Shown in pieces: positions 32,957 through 39,424 of a DNA stretch of 39,424 nt. The position numbers were made by a program, and so were the translations under genes. The notes under the pieces were generated by a model. The model was not told the origin of the DNA, ran no database searches, and worked only from the letters and a program-made list of their open reading frames with translations. This DNA comes from Deltaproteobacteria bacterium (GTDB lineage: Bacteria > UBA10199 > JADGCS01), in assembly GCA_015228875.1 (NCBI GenBank), contig JADGCS010000033.1, forward strand, positions 1-39,424, in the 5' to 3' direction. The stretch's first letter is position 1. Each line of letters opens with the position of its first letter.

Positions 32957-34363
32957 TTACATCTCTCTTTTTCTGCACTCTGACTTTACCCTGTTCTCAA
33001 AATCATCGCCCCTTTCTTTATAATCTTTGTACTGATCAAAACTTGAACACGCTGGCGACAAAAGAACCGTGTCACCCGCGGTTGCCGCCCTGCAGGCTGC
33101 ATGAACAGCCTGTGCCATGTCCTCGACCATTTCAACAGCGGTCGTGTCCTTGAAACACCGGTACATTTTTTCTCTGGCTTCTCCCATCAGGATCAGTTTT
33201 TTCACCTTCCCCTGAATGAGTCCCTTTAAGGGCAGATAATCGCACAGTTTGTCCCGGCCGCCAGCAAGGAGAATGACATTCTGATCAAAACTCGCCAGCG
33301 CCATCACCACAGCCCCGACATTGGTTGCCTTGGAGTCGTTGTAAAAATCTATCCCCTGAAACGACGTGACTTTTTCGAGCCTGTGTCTGAGTCCCGTGAA
33401 TGTTTTAAGTGTGCTTGCGTAGCTTTTTACGGCCTCGGGTGTTTTATTCACAACCAGTGCCGCGGTAAGTGCCGCGAGCATGTTTTCGGTGTTGTGCAGT
33501 CCCTTAAGGCTGCATTGTCTTAAGTCGAAGCCAAAACTCTCCCCGTCCATTCTGATAATCATCATGTTGTCCCTGACAAACGCGCCTTCGTCAAATTCAT
33601 GCACAAGACTAAACGGGATATTTTTCAATCTCGAATCCATGCTCATGTTGAGACAATAACGGTCGTCATGATTGTAGACAAAGATATCATCTTCTCCCGA
33701 GTTGCAGATGATGTTGGCCTTGGCCATCGCGTATTCTTCGATGCTGTTGTAACGCTCAAAGTGATCGGGTGTGACGTTAAGACACACAGCGACCTTGTGA
33801 CGCAGAGACCCGGCAAGTTCAAGCTGAAAGCTGCTCTCTTCGATCACATAGTAAGGTTTGGGGGGTTCATTGACAGCCGTGATGAGCGGCGATCCGATAT
33901 TGCCCTTGAGGCCATTTTGTATCCCTGCATCTTTCAAGAGGGCATTTATCAACTTAACGGTGGTTGATTTACCATTCGTCCCCGTTACAGCAATAAAATC
34001 TCCCTTCAAGAAAAAAGATGCCAGCTCCAACTCCCCAATGATTGGAACTCCGGATACCTTTGCCTTTTGGACAACCGGATGCGTCAACGAAACCCCCGGG
34101 CTGGGGAAAACGGCTCTGAGCTTCTTGTCCGTGAAACCGCACAGCTCGGAGTCTTTTGTAAAACTTCCCAAAAAATTTCTTCCTTCGCAGATGAGATCTT
34201 CCCTGTCATCCAGCACATAATAGTTGAAATTTCTTTTATCAAAATAAGCGGCAAGCGCTTTTCCGGTCACACCAAAACCAATGATGAGAAAATAGTCTTC
34301 AATCGAAACATTGCTGACAGCATCTCTATGGGTGGTTGTTTTTTCTGTTGCCGTTGTGTTCAT
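32957..34363 (-). CDS. murD: UDP-MurNAc-L-alanine-D-glutamate ligase
   Basis: The Mur ligase that adds D-glutamate to UDP-MurNAc-L-Ala using ATP. FLIIGFGVTGKALAAYF (25-41) begins the UDP-binding domain, and AVTGTNGKSTTVKLIN (125-140) is the ATP loop. IEESSFQLE and LNVTPDHFERY follow in the central domain. FYNDSKATN and LSPACSSFDQYKDYKERGD close the C-terminal domain. Length 468 is slightly above the family average (about 440), partly from a 20-residue Thr-rich N-terminal extension. The start follows the mraY stop by one base with CAGGT just upstream, so translation is coupled. Confidence 0.97.
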   Translation of the reverse strand: MNTTATEKTTTHRDAVSNVSIEDYFLIIGFGVTGKALAAYFDKRNFNYYVLDDREDLICEGRNFLGSFTKDSELCGFTDKKLRAVFPSPGVSLTHPVVQKAKVSGVPIIGELELASFFLKGDFIAVTGTNGKSTTVKLINALLKDAGIQNGLKGNIGSPLITAVNEPPKPYYVIEESSFQLELAGSLRHKVAVCLNVTPDHFERYNSIEEYAMAKANIICNSGEDDIFVYNHDDRYCLNMSMDSRLKNIPFSLVHEFDEGAFVRDNMMIIRMDGESFGFDLRQCSLKGLHNTENMLAALTAALVVNKTPEAVKSYASTLKTFTGLRHRLEKVTSFQGIDFYNDSKATNVGAVVMALASFDQNVILLAGGRDKLCDYLPLKGLIQGKVKKLILMGEAREKMYRCFKDTTAVEMVEDMAQAVHAACRAATAGDTVLLSPACSSFDQYKDYKERGDDFENRVKSECRKREM

Positions 34364-34364
34364 A

Positions 34365-35441
34365 TTACCTGAGTTTTAAAGTGACCAAAGACATCAGTGA
34401 CAAAATAAACGAGATGATCCAGAACCTGACAATCACTTTTGATTCCTTCCATCCCTTGAGTTCAAAATGGTGGTGCAACGGCGCCATTTGAAAAACCCTC
34501 CTGCCCGTCAGCTTAAAAGAAACCACCTGAAGAATGACCGACACTGCTTCGAGGACAAATATGCCTCCAATAAAGACCAGCAGCAGTTCATTTTTTGTGA
34601 TCATTGCCACAATACCCAGCATGCCGCCGATGCCCAGTGCCCCTACATCTCCCATGAATACTTCGGCGGGATAGGTGTTGTACCACAGAAAACCTATCAA
34701 TGCGCCGATCACTGCCCCGCAGATAATGCTGAGTTCCCCTGCGCCTGCCACACTGGACACCTGCAGATAGTTTGAAATGACCACATTGCCCGCAGCGTAG
34801 GCCAGAACCCCATAACTGAAAAAACACATGATGGCAGGGACTGTGACCAGACCATCAAGTCCGTCCGTAAGATTCAACGCATTGGCACAGCCGACAACCA
34901 CCAGAACCGTAAGATACAGGTAAAATACCCCCAGATCGGGTTGAAACTCCTTTAAAAATGGAAAGGTCAATTCTGTGCTTAAATACCCGTTGCCGTACAG
35001 GTAAAGCCCGGCGATGAGACAGATGGCCACCTCACAAACAATCTTGTACTGTCCTCTCAAACCATGCGGATCTTTTTTGATCACCTTTCTAAAGTCATCG
35101 ATAAATCCAATGATGGAAAAACAGATTAAAACAAAAAGACAGACCCACACAAAGACGTTGGTGAGATCAACCCACAACAGCGACGAGATCATCACACAGG
35201 TAATGATCAAAAGCCCTCCCATGGTCGGCGTATTCTTTTTTGCAAGATGTGTCTTGGGACCGTCGTCGCGTATCACCTGTCCAAACTGCCGCGATCGTAA
35301 AAAATTGATCCAGCGCCTGCCAAAGACAAAATATAAAACCATCGCTGTGACAAGCGCACCAAAGGTTCTGAACGTGATGTATTTAAAAAGATTAAACAGG
35401 ATGAAATCTTCCTTGAGCGGGTATAGAAAATGATACAGCAA
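34365..35441 (-). CDS. mraY: Phospho-MurNAc-pentapeptide transferase MraY
   Basis: The integral membrane enzyme that transfers phospho-MurNAc-pentapeptide to undecaprenyl phosphate, forming lipid I. It has about ten transmembrane segments. Hallmarks include KKNTPTMGGLLI (about 45-56), LNLTDGLDGL with the catalytic Asp cluster (about 190-199), EVFMGDVGALGIGG (about 260-273) and PLHHHFELKGWKE (about 320). The open frame reaches 35504, but the best start is TTG 35441, with GGAGG seven bases upstream, giving 358 residues and the family opening LLYHFLYPL. ATG codons further up add residues absent from MraY. Repeat B2 lies 29 bp upstream, between murF and mraY. Confidence 0.96.
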   Translation of the reverse strand: MLYHFLYPLKEDFILFNLFKYITFRTFGALVTAMVLYFVFGRRWINFLRSRQFGQVIRDDGPKTHLAKKNTPTMGGLLIITCVMISSLLWVDLTNVFVWVCLFVLICFSIIGFIDDFRKVIKKDPHGLRGQYKIVCEVAICLIAGLYLYGNGYLSTELTFPFLKEFQPDLGVFYLYLTVLVVVGCANALNLTDGLDGLVTVPAIMCFFSYGVLAYAAGNVVISNYLQVSSVAGAGELSIICGAVIGALIGFLWYNTYPAEVFMGDVGALGIGGMLGIVAMITKNELLLVFIGGIFVLEAVSVILQVVSFKLTGRRVFQMAPLHHHFELKGWKESKVIVRFWIISFILSLMSLVTLKLR

Positions 35442-35469
35442 GTCTTGTCCTCCGTTGTCTCTAAAACAG

Positions 35470-35608
35470 CATAACCCGCATAAAGCGGAGTGCATTGCGA
35501 TCAAACATGAAGAGTTTCATGTTTGGCGCTATGCGCCAGACACTACGCGGGCGGACACCATGCAAAAATTGATGCCGAAACGCGAAGAAAAAACCTTCCA
35601 AGGTTCTA
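35470..35608 (+). repeat. Dispersed palindromic repeat family B, copy 2 (about 139 bp)
   Basis: The outer parts match copy 1 (9154-9245). An extra central block of about 45 bases forms a nested hairpin: GCATTGCG...CGCTATGC outside, CAAACATGAA-GAGT-TTCATGTTTG inside. The right end forms AACCTT-CC-AAGGTT. It lies within the dcw operon between murF and mraY, and its last three bases are the complement of the murF stop codon TAG. Confidence 0.85.
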
Positions 35609-36976
35609 CACAGCAGATTGCAAAGTAGTGAGCACCTTTTCCATGGTCATGCCCCGTGAACCCTTGAGCATCACAACGACCTTTTCCTTTTTGCCAATGG
35701 TGTCTTTTAATACAGCAGCCAAATCCCCGTGAGTCTCGAAAAGCCTTTTTTTGGCTTCTTGAGACGAATAACCAAAACCCGTAAGATAACCTTCCGCGTG
35801 TGCGCCATAGACCAGAAGTTCGTTGAGACCCTTTTGTTTTAAAAATTCACCCAACGCTACATGAAGCGCCAGACTCTGTTTTCCGAGTTCCAGCATGCCG
35901 CCGAGAACCCCTATTGTGTACGAGTCCGGGTATTCTTCGAACAGCGAATTAAACGATGCCATCATGGAATCCGGGTTGGCGTTGTAGGTGTCATCAATCA
36001 CAATGGCATTCTGGTAACACAGCCGTCTCCCGCGGTTAAAATCAATCCTGAAACTCTTAAGACCATCAACAATCACATCATCAGGGAGTCCCAGATGCGA
36101 GGCCACAGCAAAAACAGCCAGGGCATTCTGCACGTTGTGTTTGCCGGTCATGTTGATTCTGACACTGACCTCGTGTTGTTCCCTCTCCACCGTGAAGACA
36201 GTCCCGTCATCAACGGTCTTGATGTCTTTTGCCTGCAGATCACAGCCGTTGGAAAAACCGTAGGTCACACGTGCAGCCTTTGTCCCCATCGCGCTGATAT
36301 AAGGGTCGTCGTCATAGACAAAGGCGGTATCTTCTCCTTTAAGAGCGGCGAACAGCTCCCCTTTGGCGTTGGCCACCCCGTGCAATGTACCGCCCACCCC
36401 TTCAAGATGCGCCTGTCCCACAGATGTAATCACGGCCAGATTGGGTCTGACAATTTCTGTCAGGTATTTGATTTCTCCGGGATGACTCATGCCCATTTCA
36501 ACAATAAAATACTGTGCCTTTGCGTCGAAAGAAAACACGGTGACCGGCACACCGATGTGATTGTTAAGGTTGCCTTCGGAAGCGATCACACAACCTTGAG
36601 ATCCCAGAACATGAGCCAGTAACTTTTTGGTTGTGGTCTTGCCGTTTGAACCGGTAATCGCGATCACAGGTTGATCAAATTTGCCTCTGCAATACGCTGC
36701 GAGTTTTCCCATCGCGAGGACAACATCGTCTACTCGCACAAGATTATTCCTCTCTCCCCTGAAGTCCTTTGCAACAAATGCCGCCTTTGCCCCCTTGTTG
36801 AAACAATCGTTGAGAAAAATATGGCCGTCAAAATTTTCGCCCCTGATCGCCGTGTAAATATCGCCTTTCCTGATTGTCCGGCTGTCACGGCAGATCCCTT
36901 GCACAGGCTCGCTGTTATCCATGGTGAGCGTGTGATCAGGAAAGAGGTTTTTTATTTCGCCAAATGTCAGTTTCAT
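35606..36976 (-). CDS. murF: UDP-MurNAc-tripeptide-D-Ala-D-Ala ligase
   Basis: The Mur ligase that adds the D-Ala-D-Ala dipeptide to UDP-MurNAc-tripeptide. ICRDSRTIRKGDIYTAIRG (28-46) is the MurE/F-type UDP-binding start. ITGSNGKTTTKKLLAHVLG (107-125) carries the ATP loop. FIVEMGMSHPGEI and VITSVGQAHLEG follow in the central domain, and IDDTYNANPDSM marks the C-terminal domain. Length 456 matches E. coli MurF (452). It starts 20 bp after murE. Its stop codon lies in the last bases of repeat B2, and the end of the coding region may have been set by that element. Confidence 0.97.
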   Translation of the reverse strand: MKLTFGEIKNLFPDHTLTMDNSEPVQGICRDSRTIRKGDIYTAIRGENFDGHIFLNDCFNKGAKAAFVAKDFRGERNNLVRVDDVVLAMGKLAAYCRGKFDQPVIAITGSNGKTTTKKLLAHVLGSQGCVIASEGNLNNHIGVPVTVFSFDAKAQYFIVEMGMSHPGEIKYLTEIVRPNLAVITSVGQAHLEGVGGTLHGVANAKGELFAALKGEDTAFVYDDDPYISAMGTKAARVTYGFSNGCDLQAKDIKTVDDGTVFTVEREQHEVSVRINMTGKHNVQNALAVFAVASHLGLPDDVIVDGLKSFRIDFNRGRRLCYQNAIVIDDTYNANPDSMMASFNSLFEEYPDSYTIGVLGGMLELGKQSLALHVALGEFLKQKGLNELLVYGAHAEGYLTGFGYSSQEAKKRLFETHGDLAAVLKDTIGKKEKVVVMLKGSRGMTMEKVLTTLQSAV

Positions 36977-36996
36977 TTGAGTATGCTGCGTTGCCG

Positions 36997-38523
36997 TCAG
37001 CGTTTAAGTAAATCTCGGAGTATTTCCCTGTCGTCAAAATGTATCTTTTCCTTGCCCAGAATTTGGTAATCTTCGTGTCCCTTTCCTGCAACCAGGACGG
37101 TATCGCGGGGCTGCGCCATCCTGACAACCCTTTCCAGGGCCACCCTGCGGTTTGCCTCGACCAGATACCCTGTCTCGCCGTCGAATTTGTGAGTGTGGCT
37201 GTCAACACCGTGTCTGATATCTTGAATAATTTTTTCGGGGTCCTCTGTTCTTGGATTGTCGCTGGTGATGATGACCACATCACCGTGTTCGGCAGCAATC
37301 TTGCCCATCAGCGGTCTCTTGGTCCTGTCCCGATCGCCGCCGCACCCAAAAACAACAATCAGGCGGCCGGACTGGGGGTCCTGACTCATGATCTCCCGAA
37401 GCGCCGTCACGACATTGTGCAGGGCATCCGGTGTGTGCGCGTAATCAACAAAAAAACTGGTCTTGAGAACCCTTTCAAGGCGGCCGGGCACATGGACGTT
37501 TTCAAAGGACCTGATGATCTCATGGATATCAAGGCCCGTGTGTCTTGCCACAAGAACCGCAGCCATGATGTTTCTTAAATTGTGTCTGCCGATCAGATTT
37601 GTTTTGAAATCAAGATTCTTTCCCCCGCAGGCCATTGTGGCGTGGGTGTCCCTGATTGAATAAGTCGCGTTTCTGACAAAAATATCTGCCTTCGCATCAC
37701 TCATGGAAAAGGTGTTTAAGACCAACCCTCCCTTTTTCTTTTGACCATCGCGACCCGTTGCCCTCTCTCTGCCCAGACGGTCGATGAGTCTCTTGCCAAA
37801 AGCGTCATCCGCGTTGACAACGGCAAGTTTGTTTTTCTTTGTGCTCTCGGCGATCACCTCATCAAACAGAATGGATTTAGCGGCAAAATAGTCTTCCATG
37901 TCCTTGTGATAATCCAGATGATCCTGCGTGAGGTTGGTAAAGACCACGGAATCAAATTGACAGCCATGGGCCCTTTTCTGCCTGAGTGCGTGCGACGAAA
38001 CCTCCATCACGGCGTATTTTGTGTTCTGCGCAGCGGCCTGTCCAAAAAAATTCTGCAGTGTGATACTGTCAGGTGTGGTTAACTGAGCCTTGATCACATG
38101 GTCTCTGTACCGCATGTTCACAGTACCCACCACGCAGGTATTTTCTTTCTTCCAGATATTTTCCAGAAGGTACGTCAGCGTGGTCTTGCCGTTTGTTCCT
38201 GTCACGCCGCACAGGTAGAGTTTTTCTGAGGGTCTGTTAAAAAAAGTGTGTGATGCTTTTGCAAGGGCCTCTCTCGCGCAATGGACCACGACAAGCGGAA
38301 CACCTGCAGGTTCCGGGCCGCCTTCTTTATCCGCGACCACGGCAGAAGCGCCCCCTTTCGCCGCTTCTGCCGTGTACCTTCCGCCATCCTCGCTGGTTCC
38401 TGTCAGTGCAAAAAACAGACTCCCTTTCTGGACCAACCTGGAATCACAGCAAATGTCAGTGATGTCGATGTCCGGAATACTGGCCTTTGCGGCGACGTCT
38501 TTAAGGATTTCTTTTAACTGCAT
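36997..38523 (-). CDS. murE: UDP-MurNAc-dipeptide-meso-diaminopimelate ligase
   Basis: The Mur ligase that adds the third residue of the stem peptide. The ATP loop is VTGTNGKTTLTYLLE (107-121). MEVSSHALRQKRAHG and FTNLTQDHLDYHKD mark the central domain. The C-terminal motif SDNPRTEDP carries the DNPR signature of enzymes that use meso-diaminopimelate rather than lysine, so the wall is of the m-DAP type. GKGHEDYQ near the end is also conserved. At 508 residues it is slightly longer than E. coli MurE (495). The ATG follows the ftsI stop codon directly, so the two are translationally coupled. Confidence 0.97.
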   Translation of the reverse strand: MQLKEILKDVAAKASIPDIDITDICCDSRLVQKGSLFFALTGTSEDGGRYTAEAAKGGASAVVADKEGGPEPAGVPLVVVHCAREALAKASHTFFNRPSEKLYLCGVTGTNGKTTLTYLLENIWKKENTCVVGTVNMRYRDHVIKAQLTTPDSITLQNFFGQAAAQNTKYAVMEVSSHALRQKRAHGCQFDSVVFTNLTQDHLDYHKDMEDYFAAKSILFDEVIAESTKKNKLAVVNADDAFGKRLIDRLGRERATGRDGQKKKGGLVLNTFSMSDAKADIFVRNATYSIRDTHATMACGGKNLDFKTNLIGRHNLRNIMAAVLVARHTGLDIHEIIRSFENVHVPGRLERVLKTSFFVDYAHTPDALHNVVTALREIMSQDPQSGRLIVVFGCGGDRDRTKRPLMGKIAAEHGDVVIITSDNPRTEDPEKIIQDIRHGVDSHTHKFDGETGYLVEANRRVALERVVRMAQPRDTVLVAGKGHEDYQILGKEKIHFDDREILRDLLKR

Positions 38524-39424
38524 TTAACTTCTTCCTGCCATAACGACATTCCAGCCGTTTGTACTGGTAAACTCTGAGCCTGCGGGCGGTGTCTGTCTGA
38601 TCACAAAGCCGCTTCCGTCTATTTTGAGATCAAGGTGATGCTCCCTGATCAGCTTTAAGACTTCTCTCATGCTCAAACCCCTCAGATCCGGCACTGTCTT
38701 GTTCTTCAATGATTCCTGAATGAGTTCCCATCTCTTGTGATTTATTTTTTTTATTTCTTCGGGTGTCATGACCTTGTTTTCAACAACAGCGGCCTTGACC
38801 TTTTTGCCCTTCTTTTTTTGTGCCGTTTTTGTGGCCTTTTCTTTTTCTTCAACCTGGGGTGGTGGTGCAATTCCCGCGGAGCTTAAGGTTTTCTCTGCAA
38901 TGGCCTTGAAGGCCGGCGCAGCAACAATCCCGCCGTAATAGCCCCCCTTGGATGGGGAATCATAGACAACATAAATCGCATACCGCGGATTGTTCACGGG
39001 CACGACCCCTATAAAAGAGCTGATGTATTCATGATCCGAATACGCCCCGGTTTCATTGTTAAATTTTTGTGCCGTCCCTGTTTTGCCCGCCGAGAGATAC
39101 CCCTCTACATGCGCCTGTTTTGCCGTGCCGCCCGGCTGGGTGACGTTGTAAAGCATGTCCATAAGGGCCCGGCTGCTTTTTTCGTCCATGACTTTTTTGA
39201 CCAGGTCCTTTGTTTTTTCGGACACAACCCTATCTCCTGCGGTTGTGATTTTTTTGACAATAAGGGGCTTGTAAAGGTTGCCGCCATTGGCAATCGCAGC
39301 ATAGGCCATCACCATCTGAATACCATTGACGCTGATTCCCTGACCGAACGATATGTTGCTGAACTCGATGTCACGCCATGTCTTGTAGGGTTTGACATAT
39401 CCCGTCACCTCTCCGCCGAGATCA
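38524..39424 (-). CDS. ftsI: Septal penicillin-binding protein FtsI (C-terminal part, PASTA domain)
   Basis: A class B transpeptidase that cross-links septal peptidoglycan with FtsW. Only the C-terminal 299 residues are in the window; the frame is open to the edge and the start lies beyond it. The transpeptidase KTG box is clear in SAGKTGTAQKF, with VTQPGGTAKQAHVEGY just before and YYGGIVAAPAFKAIAEKTL after. A Lys/Ala-rich linker (about 190-235 of the visible part) leads to one C-terminal PASTA domain (TVPDLRGLSMREVLKLIRE ... QTPPAGS). PASTA-bearing FtsI is typical of several Gram-positive and deep-branching groups and some deltaproteobacteria, not of E. coli. The catalytic SXXK and SXN motifs are outside the window. 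Confidence 0.93.
   Translation of the reverse strand, partial: DLGGEVTGYVKPYKTWRDIEFSNISFGQGISVNGIQMVMAYAAIANGGNLYKPLIVKKITTAGDRVVSEKTKDLVKKVMDEKSSRALMDMLYNVTQPGGTAKQAHVEGYLSAGKTGTAQKFNNETGAYSDHEYISSFIGVVPVNNPRYAIYVVYDSPSKGGYYGGIVAAPAFKAIAEKTLSSAGIAPPPQVEEKEKATKTAQKKKGKKVKAAVVENKVMTPEEIKKINHKRWELIQESLKNKTVPDLRGLSMREVLKLIREHHLDLKIDGSGFVIRQTPPAGSEFTSTNGWNVVMAGRS

Noticed and set aside
1..39424. CRISPR arrays, tRNA or rRNA genes, prophage genes
   Set aside because: No regularly spaced short repeats, no tRNA-like cloverleaf or rRNA segments, and no phage structural genes were seen on reading.

Overview
The window reads as a chromosomal segment of a Gram-negative bacterium. It encodes outer-membrane proteins, a LolA-like periplasmic protein, a MltD-type lytic transglycosylase, and a MurE with the DNPR motif that marks meso-diaminopimelate peptidoglycan. 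The lineage cannot be fixed from sequence alone. The gene set (AroA-beta type DAHP synthase fused to chorismate mutase, P-loop/dCMP-deaminase fusion, long-linker FtsZ, PASTA-bearing FtsI) would suit a deltaproteobacterium-like or related candidate lineage; this is inference.

The left part (1-19.8 kb) holds accessory and housekeeping genes. A minus-strand operon runs RetSat/CrtI-like oxidoreductase, CoA-type Nudix hydrolase, DAHP synthase-chorismate mutase (3612 to 470). Next come a large secreted beta-propeller-like protein (+), then threonine aldolase and a MltD-type transglycosylase (-). A plus-strand run follows: M15/YcbK-like peptidase, GT39-like glycosyltransferase, P-loop/dCMP deaminase and a NhaR-like LysR regulator. 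Facing it are NAD(P)H-hydrate repair enzyme and an M20 peptidase (-). A LolA-like protein and an outer-membrane barrel (+) then converge on an unknown 183-aa protein (-).

At 19.97-20.68 kb lies a compact HigBA-type toxin-antitoxin unit with its own promoter and terminator. From 20.68 kb to the right edge, everything is on the minus strand: the division and cell-wall (dcw) cluster, in transcription order ftsI(partial)-murE-murF-mraY-murD-ftsW-murG-murC-murB-ftsQ-ftsA-ftsZ-ftsK-radical SAM protein. MurE, MurF, MraY, MurD, MurG, MurC and MurB make lipid II; FtsW and FtsI polymerise it at the septum; FtsQ, FtsA, FtsZ and FtsK build the divisome and move DNA. No ddl is present in the cluster.

The most unusual content is non-coding. 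(1) Repeat family A is a 126-bp palindromic element in three copies, one lacking exactly one hairpin module. (2) Repeat family B has two copies, one carrying an extra nested hairpin, with a covarying terminal stem. (3) A 179-bp MITE-like element with long terminal inverted repeats and TAA duplications has inserted in the stop codon of the nnr gene while keeping it a stop. All five A/B copies sit just upstream of minus-strand genes in one orientation, two of them inside the dcw operon, where the other sizeable gaps also hold dyad symmetries.
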